Assembly: GCA_023664605.1 (NCBI GenBank)
Contig: JAMPFF010000013.1
Span: 1-64,000, forward strand
Reading direction: 5' to 3'
DNA: 64,000 nucleotides
DNA from: Clostridium sp.
Lineage (GTDB): Bacteria > Bacillota > Clostridia > Lachnospirales > Lachnospiraceae
A program made the translations under genes and the position numbers. Positions 8,290 to 16,056 of this stretch are shown here, in pieces. Below the pieces are notes generated by a model. It was not told the DNA's origin and searched no databases. It worked only from the letters and a program-made list of their open reading frames with translations. Positions within the stretch are counted from its first letter, which is position 1; each line of letters begins with the position of its first letter.

Positions 8290-8384
8290 TTGACGCAGGT
8301 TACATAATATATTATAATGATAACATACGTTATAGAAACTGACGTTATAAAAACTTATGTTACGGAACTTGTGTTACATAACAG
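8290..8384 (+). promoter_or_regulatory. tetR promoter with a four-fold 14-15-bp repeat array
   Basis: TTGACG (8290-8295), 17 bases and TATAAT (8313-8318) form the promoter. From about the expected start point, repeats begin at 8327, 8342, 8357 and 8371, with the shared core RYGTTAY. The first two share ACGTTATA and AAACT; the array ends in TGTTACATAACA, a short palindrome. The array is probably the operator of the TetR protein encoded just downstream. Confidence 0.65.
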
Positions 8385-8422
8385 GATTTATGTATAGGGG
8401 GAAAAGAAAGGATGGAGGTACT

Positions 8423-8977
8423 ATGGCAAGAAAAGAAACGATTACTAAAAATGATATTTTAAACGCAGCGTTTGCAATGGCAAGCGAGGAGGGCTTTTCG
8501 CATGTAACGGCAAGGACGCTTGCGGCGAAGGCAGGCTGTTCCACACAGCCGATTTTCAGGGTCTATAAAAATATGGAGGAGCTGGGAACAGAATTATTTG
8601 AGAAAGTAATTACGTTTTTTGCTGAATATTATGAAAAATTTCCCAAGAAAAACGATACGCCTTTTGTCAATCTCGGGCTTGCCTATATTCAGTTTGCGCA
8701 GGAGAATCCGAAATTATTTCAGTTGTTATTTGATTCCGAGAACAGACACGGAAAGAGTTTATATGATATTTTGAACGGTTCCGGGGGAGCCGTGGTGAAA
8801 GAAATTAATAACGCCCGGTTTGCCGGCTGCAAAGACCCGAGCGCCATGTTTATGAAAATGTGGATTTTTATTCATGGGGCGGCCTGCATGTCCTTAACGG
8901 GTGATTATGATTTGAGTGAGACGGAGACGATTGCGCTTTTGGAGGAATCCTACCATGCTTTTTCAGAAAGGCTGTAG
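8423..8977 (+). CDS. TetR-family transcriptional regulator
   Basis: This 184-residue protein starts MARKETITKNDILNAAFAMA and has the TetR helix-turn-helix: FSHVTARTLAAKAGCSTQPIFRVYKNMEEL (about residues 28-55). The C-terminal helices resemble the WHG-type TetR ligand domain, with MFMKMWIFIHGAACM near residue 150. GATGGAGGTACT precedes the ATG; a frame from 8357 would add 22 residues across the operator repeats and is rejected. The stop is followed directly by the RpiR gene, so these are one operon. The 14-15-bp repeats over its promoter suggest autoregulation. The ligand and other targets are unknown. Confidence 0.88.
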   Translation: MARKETITKNDILNAAFAMASEEGFSHVTARTLAAKAGCSTQPIFRVYKNMEELGTELFEKVITFFAEYYEKFPKKNDTPFVNLGLAYIQFAQENPKLFQLLFDSENRHGKSLYDILNGSGGAVVKEINNARFAGCKDPSAMFMKMWIFIHGAACMSLTGDYDLSETETIALLEESYHAFSERL

Positions 8978-8986
8978 GTGGCTTTT

Positions 8987-9922
8987 ATGGAGAATCGTTA
9001 TGATATTATCACCCGGATTAACGACCATTATGGTAAAATGAGCAAGAGTCAGAAAGTGATAGCGAGTTTTATTTATGACCATTATGACCAGGCGGTGTTT
9101 ATGACGGCGGCCAAAATGGGGGAGACGCTCGGCGTCAGCGAATCCACGGTGGTGCGGTTTGCTTCTTTTATCGGTTACAGCGGATATCCGGAATTTCAGA
9201 AGGATTTGGAAGAATGGGTACAGGATAAAATCAATTCCGTGCAGAAAATCGGGGCGAAATACGGGCGGAGTACACAGTCGGAGATTTTGACGTCCGTACT
9301 GACGGCCGATATTGAGAAAATTAAGGATACGATTGATAATCTCGACCCGGTGGCTTTCGAGACGGCGGTTAGAATCATTTTAGAGGCCAAAAACGTTTAT
9401 ATTATGGGAATCAGAAGCTGTGCGCCATTAGCGGATTTTTTACATTTTTATCTGAATATGATACGCGGGAATGTAATACTTCTTCGGACAACCAGTGTGT
9501 CAGAGACGTTTGAGCAGATGATTCGCATAGATGAAAACGACGCCATTATCGGCATCAGCTTTCCGCGTTATTCCATGAGGACTTTAAAGGCAATGGAGTT
9601 TGCAAACGACAGAAACGCCAAAGTTATCACGATTACGGATACGGTGCATTCGCCGATGAATCTGTATTCGTCTTGCAATCTGCTGGCTAGAAGTGATATG
9701 GTTTCCATTGTCGATTCTCTGGTGGCGCCTCTTAGCCTTATCAACGCGCTGGTGGTGGCGATGTGCTTAAAGAGACCGGAGGAAGTAAAACAGAGTTTGA
9801 AAGATTTGGAATATGCCTGGAATAATTATCAGGTTTACTTAAACGATGAAATCAACTTTATCGATGAGGAACCGATGTTGAATTATCCGCTGCGCAATCC
9901 GGCAAAGGATGAAGAATCATGA
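8987..9922 (+). CDS. MurR/RpiR-family transcriptional regulator
   Basis: This 311-residue protein has an N-terminal HTH_6 domain (about residues 1-75, with KMGETLGVSESTVVRFASFIGYSGYPEFQ), and a sugar-isomerase (SIS) domain around residues 115-250 (VYIMGIRSCAPLADFLHFYLNMI, IGISFPRYSMRTLKAMEFA). RpiR proteins bind sugar phosphates through SIS and control carbohydrate genes. I place the start at 8987, where AGGTGG is five bases upstream; a GTG at 8978 is possible. It sits between the TetR gene and the flavoprotein and overlaps the latter by four bases (ATGA), so the three are probably co-transcribed. No sugar-use genes adjoin, so the target is unclear. Confidence 0.9.
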   Translation: MENRYDIITRINDHYGKMSKSQKVIASFIYDHYDQAVFMTAAKMGETLGVSESTVVRFASFIGYSGYPEFQKDLEEWVQDKINSVQKIGAKYGRSTQSEILTSVLTADIEKIKDTIDNLDPVAFETAVRIILEAKNVYIMGIRSCAPLADFLHFYLNMIRGNVILLRTTSVSETFEQMIRIDENDAIIGISFPRYSMRTLKAMEFANDRNAKVITITDTVHSPMNLYSSCNLLARSDMVSIVDSLVAPLSLINALVVAMCLKRPEEVKQSLKDLEYAWNNYQVYLNDEINFIDEEPMLNYPLRNPAKDEES

Positions 9923-11178
9923 AAAGAGTGATTGTTGTCGGCGGCGGTGCGGCCGGTATGATGGCGGCTGTTGTGGCGGCGCGTCAGGGTCATCAGGTAC
10001 TTTTATTAGAGCAGAATGAAAAACTGGGGAAAAAGATTTTCATTACGGGTAAAGGCAGATGTAATGTGACAAATGCCTGTGAAATGGAAAAATTGTTTGA
10101 AAATGTAGTTTCCAACCCTAAGTTTTTATATAGCGCCTTTTATACATTTAATAACAGACAGATGATGGATTTGTTGGAAAATGCGGGCTGTCCGCTCAAA
10201 GTGGAGCGGGGGGAGAGGGTATTTCCGGTTTCCGACCATTCATCGGATATTATCGCGGCCTTGCAGCGTATGCTTCATAAGGAACAGGTGGAAATTCGCC
10301 TGCATACGAAAGTAACCTCCCTGCTGTTAGATACGGACGATACGGGTAAGGAAAGCGGCGGCGGGCGAAAGGTTTGCGGCGTATGTCTGGCGGATGGCGC
10401 AAAAGAGTGCGCAGACGCGGTCATTCTCGCCACCGGAGGGCTTTCCTATCCCTCGACGGGAGCGACGGGAGACGGTTACCGGATGGCACAGTCCGTGGGG
10501 CATAAGATAAAGACGTGCGTGCCGTCTTTGACGCCTTTTGAAACGGCTGAAAAATGGTGCGCCGATTTGCAGGGGCTGTCCTTAAAAAATGTGGAACTTA
10601 CCATGTATGACGGCAAAAAGACGGCATACCGGGGCTTTGGCGAAATGCTGTTTACCCATTTCGGCGTCAGCGGGCCGCTTATTTTAAGCGCAAGCAGTTT
10701 TTACGGGAAATGTAAAAAGAAAGAGGCTGTGACGTTGGAACTGGATTTAAAACCGGCTCTCTCCGAAGAGCAGCTTGATAAAAGGATATTACGTAATTTT
10801 GAAGAAAATAAAAATAAGCAGTTTAAAAATGTCGTCGGCGGTTTGTTCCCGGCAAAGCTTACACCTGTTATGATTACGCTGACCGGCATTCTGCCTGAAA
10901 AAAAGGTGCATGAGATTACAAAAGAGGAACGAGGACGGCTTGTGCATTTAACCAAGCATCTTATTTTACACATAACAGGCGTTAGGGATTTTTCCGAGGC
11001 CATTATCACGCAGGGCGGTGTGTCTGTCAAAGAGGTCAATCCCTCCACAATGGAGTCGAAACTGGCAAAAGGGTTGTTTTTTGCAGGCGAATTATTGGAT
11101 GTGGACGCTTTGACAGGCGGATTTAATTTGCAGATAGCCTGGTCTACGGGGTATCTGGCAGGAGAAATGGGAGGTTAG
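9919..11178 (+). CDS. BaiN/HI0933-family FAD-dependent oxidoreductase
   Basis: This 419-residue flavoprotein begins with the dinucleotide-binding motif VVGGGAAGMMAA and continues with the family signature KKIFITGKGRCNVTN near residues 34-48. The second motif VILATGGLSYPSTGATGDGYRMA and the C-terminal GGVSVKEVNPSTMESKLAKGLFFAGELLDVDALTGGFNLQ complete it. In bile-acid-converting Clostridium, BaiN is reported to reduce steroid double bonds, but this family is universal in Firmicutes and no other bai genes are here, so a bile role should not be assumed. The ATG overlaps the RpiR stop. The stop overlaps the start of a leader element that precedes cmk. Confidence 0.88.
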   Translation: MKRVIVVGGGAAGMMAAVVAARQGHQVLLLEQNEKLGKKIFITGKGRCNVTNACEMEKLFENVVSNPKFLYSAFYTFNNRQMMDLLENAGCPLKVERGERVFPVSDHSSDIIAALQRMLHKEQVEIRLHTKVTSLLLDTDDTGKESGGGRKVCGVCLADGAKECADAVILATGGLSYPSTGATGDGYRMAQSVGHKIKTCVPSLTPFETAEKWCADLQGLSLKNVELTMYDGKKTAYRGFGEMLFTHFGVSGPLILSASSFYGKCKKKEAVTLELDLKPALSEEQLDKRILRNFEENKNKQFKNVVGGLFPAKLTPVMITLTGILPEKKVHEITKEERGRLVHLTKHLILHITGVRDFSEAIITQGGVSVKEVNPSTMESKLAKGLFFAGELLDVDALTGGFNLQIAWSTGYLAGEMGG

Positions 11179-11267
11179 TGTGAAAAATAAATTTTTCACA
11201 GACAAATGTATTTGTCTTGCGAATATTGTGCCTTGCGGCAGCAAATGTCGCAGGCTGAGAGAAAGGC
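11177..11267 (+). repeat. Full-length dispersed leader element before cmk
   Basis: The element opens with GTGAAAAAT-AA-ATTTTTCAC (11180-11199), a perfect 9-bp hairpin, then AGACAAAT-GT-ATTTGTCT (11200-11217), and ends in TCGCAGGCTGAGAGAAAGG directly before cmk. Of the first 57 bases, 51 match the copy before thrC (26102 on). A third, more diverged copy precedes the SleB gene. Confidence 0.75.
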
Positions 11268-11279
11268 ATGGTAATTGAA

Positions 11280-11942
11280 ATGGGATTTCAGATTGCGATT
11301 GACGGACCGGCGGGCGCCGGAAAGAGTACGATAGCCAAAAAAGTGGCGAGCCGGCTTGGTTTCATTTATGTAGATACCGGAGCGATGTACAGGGCGATGG
11401 CGCTTTTTTTGATGCGCTCGCAGATTGCGCCGCAGGATGCGGATGCGGTCGCTGCAAAATGCGGAGAGGCGGATATTACCATCCGTTATGAAAATAAAGA
11501 ACAGGTGGTATATTTAAACGGAGAGAACGTGAACGGACTGATTCGGACAGAGGAAGTCGGCAATATGGCGTCGCAGACAAGCGCGAACCCGAAAGTCAGG
11601 GAAAAACTGGTGAAATTACAGCAAAAGCTTGCGGCAGACGCGGATGTTGTCATGGACGGACGGGATATTGGCACCTGTGTGCTGCCGAATGCAGAGGTAA
11701 AGATTTTCCTTACGGCAAGCAGCAAGGTGCGCGCCGAAAGAAGATATAAGGAACTGACGGCCAAGGGGGAGGATTGTGATATTGACCTTATTGAAAAGGA
11801 CATTATCGCGCGCGACCACCAGGATATGACAAGAGAAATTTCGCCGCTTGTACCGGCTGACGATTCCGTGTTGATAGATTCTTCCTATATGACAATAGAT
11901 GAAGTGGCGGCGGAAATTATGAAACGGGCAGAAAGGAAATAG
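11280..11942 (+). CDS. cmk: Cytidylate kinase
   Basis: This 220-residue enzyme phosphorylates CMP and dCMP with ATP. It has the P-loop GPAGAGKST (residues 8-16), DTGAMYRA, the CMP-binding segment TSANPKVREKL, DGRDIGTCVLPNAEVKIFLTAS and the lid region RDHQDMTREISPLVPADD. An ATG at 11268, in frame and 12 bases earlier, would add MVIE; family N-termini favour 11280. The leader element ends directly at this start. It is followed after four bases by ispH and then the S1 protein gene, a common cluster in Clostridia, so the three are probably one operon. Confidence 0.95.
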   Translation: MGFQIAIDGPAGAGKSTIAKKVASRLGFIYVDTGAMYRAMALFLMRSQIAPQDADAVAAKCGEADITIRYENKEQVVYLNGENVNGLIRTEEVGNMASQTSANPKVREKLVKLQQKLAADADVVMDGRDIGTCVLPNAEVKIFLTASSKVRAERRYKELTAKGEDCDIDLIEKDIIARDHQDMTREISPLVPADDSVLIDSSYMTIDEVAAEIMKRAERK

Positions 11943-11946
11943 TTAT

Positions 11947-12795
11947 ATGGAAGTCATTTTAGCTAAGAAAGCCGGTTTCTGTTTTGGTGTAAAAAGAGCC
12001 GTCGAGACCGTTTATGAACAGGTAGAGACGGGAGAGGCGATTTATACGTACGGACCGATTATCCACAATGAAGAAGTGGTAAGAGATTTGGAAAAAAAGA
12101 AAGTCCGCGTGATAGAATCACAGACACAGCTATCGCAGATACATGAGGGAACCGTGGTTATCCGTTCCCATGGCGTTGAAAAAAGCATTTATGAACAAAT
12201 TGAAAAACAAGGGCTTACATGTGTGGACGCTACATGCCCTTTTGTCAAAAGAATCCATGATATTGTGGAAAAAGAGAGCGAGGCGGGTAAGCAGATAGTC
12301 ATTATCGGCAATGCAGGCCACCCGGAAGTCGAGGGTATCGTGGGATGGTGCAAAACGCCCGCAATCGTGATAGAATCCATGGAAGAAGCGGATAAATTCC
12401 ATTATGACGGGGAAAAAGAGTTATGTATCGTGTCGCAGACGACATATAACTACAATAAATTTCAAGATATAGTTGAAATTTTTAAGCAAAAAGGTTACAA
12501 TGTTATTGTTGTGAATACTATATGTAACGCTACGGAAGAGCGACAAACCGAAGCAAGGAAAATAGCAGCTCAGGTTGATGTAATGATAGTAATAGGTGGC
12601 AATCATAGTTCTAATACACGGAAGTTATATGAAATTTGTATGCAGGAATGTGAAAACACATATTTTATACAGACATTGAATGACTTGCAGTTAGAGTTAC
12701 CTGAATCTGTTCGGCTGGTAGGTATTACAGCAGGGGCCTCTACCCCAAATAATATTATCGAGGAGGTTCAAAATTATGTCAGAATTAACTTTTGA
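11947..12795 (+). CDS. ispH: 4-hydroxy-3-methylbut-2-enyl diphosphate reductase
   Basis: IspH catalyses the last step of the MEP isoprenoid pathway, making IPP and DMAPP from HMBPP with a [4Fe-4S] cluster. The three cluster cysteines are seen in AGFCFGV (about residue 12), DATCPFV (about 96) and NTICNATEERQ (about 195). The catalytic glutamate region is in the last motif. The length of 282 residues is normal for a stand-alone enzyme. In many Clostridia IspH is fused to ribosomal protein S1; here the S1 gene starts 20 bases before the ispH stop in another frame, so the two are separate but overlapping. Translational coupling is likely. Confidence 0.95.
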   Translation: MEVILAKKAGFCFGVKRAVETVYEQVETGEAIYTYGPIIHNEEVVRDLEKKKVRVIESQTQLSQIHEGTVVIRSHGVEKSIYEQIEKQGLTCVDATCPFVKRIHDIVEKESEAGKQIVIIGNAGHPEVEGIVGWCKTPAIVIESMEEADKFHYDGEKELCIVSQTTYNYNKFQDIVEIFKQKGYNVIVVNTICNATEERQTEARKIAAQVDVMIVIGGNHSSNTRKLYEICMQECENTYFIQTLNDLQLELPESVRLVGITAGASTPNNIIEEVQNYVRINF

Positions 12796-13924
12796 ACAAA
12801 TGTTAGAGGAGTCATTAAAGACAATACACACAGGGGAGGTTGTTGAAGGTACGGTCATCGATGTGAAACCCGAAGAAATTGTACTCAATATTGGATATAA
12901 ATCAGATGGTATCTTAACCAGAAACGAATATACAAATGAACCTAATGTTGATTTAACAACCATAGTAAAACCCGGCGATACAATGGAGGTAAAAGTATTA
13001 AAGGTAAATGACGGTGAAGGACAAGTTCTTCTTACTTACAAGCGTCTGGCTGCAGACAGAGGTAATAAGCGGATTGAAGAAGCATATAATAATAAAGAAG
13101 TTTTGACCGCTAAAGTTGCGCAGGTACTTGCCGGGGGCTTAAGCGTTGTCGTAGAGGAAGTCAGAGTCTTTATTCCGGCAAGCCTCGTGTCCGACAGCTA
13201 TGAAAAAGACCTCAGCAAATATGCGGGGCAGGATATTCAATTCGTTATCAGCGAATATAATCCGAAGAGAAGAAGATATATCGGTGACAGGAAACAGCTT
13301 TTGGTGGCTGAAAAGGCGGAAATGCAGCGTAAACTCTTTGAAAGCATCAAAGAGGGAGACATGGTGGAAGGCGTTGTCAAGAATGTAACGGATTTTGGTG
13401 CGTTTATCGACTTGGGAGGCGCTGACGGACTGCTTCATATTTCCGAAATGTCATGGGGCAGAGTGGAGAACCCGAAGAAAGTATTTAAAGTCGGCGAGAA
13501 ACTGAAAGTCTTGATTAAAGAGATTTCAGGGAATAAAATTGCTTTAAGCCTTAAATTTGAGGACTCGAATCCGTGGAAAGACGCGGCGGCAAAATATGCA
13601 GTTGGCAGCGAGGTAACCGGTAAAGTAGCGCGTATGACCGATTTTGGCGCATTTATTGAACTGGAATCCGGTATTGACGCATTACTGCATGTATCACAGA
13701 TTTCCAAGGAGCATATTGACAAACCGTCCGATGTTTTGAAAGTGGGCGAAGAAGTAACGGCAAAAGTAGTCGATTTTAATGAAGAAGATAAGAAAATCAG
13801 CTTAAGCATCAAGGCGATGCTTGCGCCGGAGCCGAAAGAGGAAAAAACAGATGATGAAGATGCGGATGTGGTATCTGTGGATATAGAATCCGTAATCGCT
13901 AACGAAAGTGAAGAAGAGGCATAA
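12776..13924 (+). CDS. rpsA: S1 RNA-binding domain protein (ribosomal protein S1-like)
   Basis: This 382-residue protein carries four S1 domains at about residues 17-85, 100-170, 188-257 and 273-343. The last two have classic signatures: GVVKNVTDFGAFIDLGGADG and GKVARMTDFGAFIELESGID. A short acidic tail follows. E. coli S1 has six domains; the four-domain form is typical of Firmicutes, where its role in translation initiation is less strict. The ribosome site GAGGAGG lies inside the ispH reading frame. It forms the third gene of the cmk-ispH-rpsA cluster. CheR follows after about 50 bases. Confidence 0.88.
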   Translation: MSELTFEQMLEESLKTIHTGEVVEGTVIDVKPEEIVLNIGYKSDGILTRNEYTNEPNVDLTTIVKPGDTMEVKVLKVNDGEGQVLLTYKRLAADRGNKRIEEAYNNKEVLTAKVAQVLAGGLSVVVEEVRVFIPASLVSDSYEKDLSKYAGQDIQFVISEYNPKRRRYIGDRKQLLVAEKAEMQRKLFESIKEGDMVEGVVKNVTDFGAFIDLGGADGLLHISEMSWGRVENPKKVFKVGEKLKVLIKEISGNKIALSLKFEDSNPWKDAAAKYAVGSEVTGKVARMTDFGAFIELESGIDALLHVSQISKEHIDKPSDVLKVGEEVTAKVVDFNEEDKKISLSIKAMLAPEPKEEKTDDEDADVVSVDIESVIANESEEEA

Positions 13925-13976
13925 GTATAAGCAAATAAAAAGTAAAATATAAGGATAACGAAAGTGAGATTTGCAT

Positions 13977-14759
13977 ATGGCATACGATTATGAGTATTTT
14001 AAAAAAGCGGTTCTCGACTTGACCAAGATTGATTTGGATGCTTATAAAGAAAAGCAGATGAAACGTCGCATTGATACTTTGATTGCCAAAAATAAGATTG
14101 TCGGCTATGAGAATTATGTTGCGGCACTTAAAGCAAACCCCAGAATGTTCGAGGAATTTGTCAATTATCTGACGATTAATGTTTCGGAGTTTTACCGTAA
14201 CCCCGACCAGTGGCAGATTATGGATAAGGAAATTATTCCGGAACTGATTCAGAGGTTTGGCAAAAATCTCAAAATCTGGAGTGCGGCATGTTCCACCGGA
14301 GATGAACCATATTCCCTTGTTATGGCGTTTTCCAGACACCTTCCCTTAAATCAGATTAAGATATTTGCGACTGATTTGGATAAACAGGTTATCGCCAAGG
14401 CAAAAGCCGGATTATATGCGGAGAAGAGTATTGCCAGCGTACCGGATGATTTTAAGAGGAAATATTTCACAAAGATAGGACCGTCTTATCAGATTTCGGA
14501 TGAAATTAAGTCCAGAGTGGAATTTAAAGAACATAATCTGTTAAAAGATACTTATCCGACCGACTGTCATTTAATTGTCTGCCGTAACGTATTAATTTAC
14601 TTTACGGAAGAGGCAAAAGAGGAAGTATTCCGTAAATTCCATAAGAGCCTCAAACCGGGAGCGTTTTTGTTCATCGGTTCCACGGAGCAGATTATCAACC
14701 ACAAAGAAATCGGTTATGACAGGAAAAATTCATTTTTCTACGAGAAACCACAGAGATAA
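13977..14759 (+). CDS. cheR: CheR-type chemoreceptor glutamate methyltransferase
   Basis: This 260-residue enzyme transfers methyl groups from S-adenosylmethionine to glutamates of chemoreceptors. The N-terminal domain has INVSEFYRNPDQW; the SAM-binding domain has WSAACSTGDEPYSLVMAF, FATDLDKQVIAKAKAGLY and VCRNVLIYFTEE, all diagnostic for CheR. Two in-frame ATGs (13971, 13977) are possible. No che, fla or receptor gene is near, so this is an orphan copy that may act in a distant chemotaxis set or in another signalling route. It ends at a shared terminator with the gene on the other strand. Confidence 0.92.
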   Translation: MAYDYEYFKKAVLDLTKIDLDAYKEKQMKRRIDTLIAKNKIVGYENYVAALKANPRMFEEFVNYLTINVSEFYRNPDQWQIMDKEIIPELIQRFGKNLKIWSAACSTGDEPYSLVMAFSRHLPLNQIKIFATDLDKQVIAKAKAGLYAEKSIASVPDDFKRKYFTKIGPSYQISDEIKSRVEFKEHNLLKDTYPTDCHLIVCRNVLIYFTEEAKEEVFRKFHKSLKPGAFLFIGSTEQIINHKEIGYDRKNSFFYEKPQR

Positions 14760-14770
14760 CAATATAAAAA

Positions 14771-14798
14771 GTCAGGCGTTAAAACGCCTGGCTTTTTT
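14771..14798. terminator. Bidirectional terminator between cheR and the nuclease gene
   Basis: GTCAGGCG, TTAAAA, CGCCTGGC, then six Ts on the plus strand; on the minus strand the hairpin is followed by TTTTTATATT. It serves both convergent genes. Confidence 0.9.
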
Positions 14799-15897
14799 AG
14801 GCATTCAGCATTTTTTGTAAGATATAGCCTGCGTATACGGAAAAGAGCGCGCGGTCTTTTTTTCTTTCGTCGGTCAGTTCAAAGAACAGTTCCCTGCTCT
14901 GATAAGTCCGTTTGAAGAACGGCTCAACCTGCACATCCCACTGTGGAAGATAAGTGGAGAATTTACGGGTATAGCAGGTCGCCGCGCTTGCCTGTACGCG
15001 GTGGTCTTTATCCACGAAAGAGGCAACTGATTTGTGCATGGCGGCGTCCTCGGCGGGAAGATAGTAGTAATCTTTATAATTGGAGTAAAAATATTTCATT
15101 TCCTCCTGATAAAGCGGCACTTTTAATACGCCCTCTTTTTCCTCTCCGTTAAAACAGCATCCGTTGGAAATGGCGGAAATAGGACGGGGAAGAGTCTGCG
15201 GCAGTTCCAGTTTCATAAGCAGGACGTGGCGCTCGACGCCGTCCATATCCTCATAGGTGTTCGCCTGTACCTTCTTAGCGCGAAGTTTACCGTTAAATAA
15301 ATCATAATAGGCGAGCAGGGAAGTAAGCTGTAACATGCCTTTCATATCGTCGCTGTTATGTAAGAGCAGAAGCTGGTAGTTAAACTCCGTCGGACGTTTC
15401 ACATATTTATGGTAAATATTGATAAGCTGTCCGCCGTTATACATATCCCTGCGGTCAACGCCCAAAAAGGTTTCCAGCGTTTTCTGCTTGCAGTTAGGCG
15501 TATTTAAGAAAAATTTATAGGGAGAAATCCTTTTATATAAGTCGATTCCCTCAAAATCGTCAAAATTATAAGGAAGTTCATACTGCGTACATTTTTGCAA
15601 TAAATAGGGCAGGTCAAAATTGTTGCCGTTAAAATGAACCAGATGGCTATAGGGAGCGGCGAAAGCAAAAAATGCGTCCAAAAGCTGCTTTTCCTCTTCA
15701 TACTCCTCGGCAAACCATTGCTTCAAACACCAGTAACCCGCCTGATAATAGGCTGCGCCGATTAGGTACAGGGAGGAACTTTGGGCGGCGAATCCGGTCG
15801 TCTCAATATCGATGAATAAAATTTCCTCCAACGGGGCGATTTTATCCAGCGGATATGACATTTTATAATTTTCCAGTTTCAAATTTTCAATACGCAT
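14797..15897 (-). CDS. YprB-like ribonuclease H-fold 3'-5' exonuclease
   Basis: The protein of about 366 residues carries the DEDD exonuclease motifs LFIDIETTGFA (Exo I) and VHFNGNNFDLPYLL (Exo II), with a third region around NSDDMKGMLQLTSLLAYYDLF. This is the 'ribonuclease H-like domain' family of which B. subtilis YprB is a member; substrate and role are not established. I place the start at 15897 (MRIENLKLENYK). An in-frame ATG 12 bases earlier (15909) forms the same double-ATG arrangement as several other genes here. It is monocistronic, divergent from rnfC. Confidence 0.8.
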   Translation of the reverse strand: MRIENLKLENYKMSYPLDKIAPLEEILFIDIETTGFAAQSSSLYLIGAAYYQAGYWCLKQWFAEEYEEEKQLLDAFFAFAAPYSHLVHFNGNNFDLPYLLQKCTQYELPYNFDDFEGIDLYKRISPYKFFLNTPNCKQKTLETFLGVDRRDMYNGGQLINIYHKYVKRPTEFNYQLLLLHNSDDMKGMLQLTSLLAYYDLFNGKLRAKKVQANTYEDMDGVERHVLLMKLELPQTLPRPISAISNGCCFNGEEKEGVLKVPLYQEEMKYFYSNYKDYYYLPAEDAAMHKSVASFVDKDHRVQASAATCYTRKFSTYLPQWDVQVEPFFKRTYQSRELFFELTDERKKDRALFSVYAGYILQKMLNA

Positions 15898-16056
15898 ATG
15901 TATCAGCATCCATTCATTTATGTATATTACCAAAATATCATAACATATTTTGGAACCCTGTACATAAATAATAACATATTTTTTGAATTTGCAGTAGTAT
16001 TTTCCGTCGAAAAATAGTATATTTAATTAGAAGATAGAAAGAAAGAGGGGCAGCGA

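Noticed and set aside
9919..11178. Bile-acid operon inferred from the BaiN-like protein
   Set aside because: No other bai gene is nearby and the family is widespread in Firmicutes.
12776..12795. Frameshift splitting an IspH-S1 fusion
   Set aside because: Both proteins are of normal length, and S1 has a GGAGG site and ATG, so separate overlapping genes are the simpler reading.
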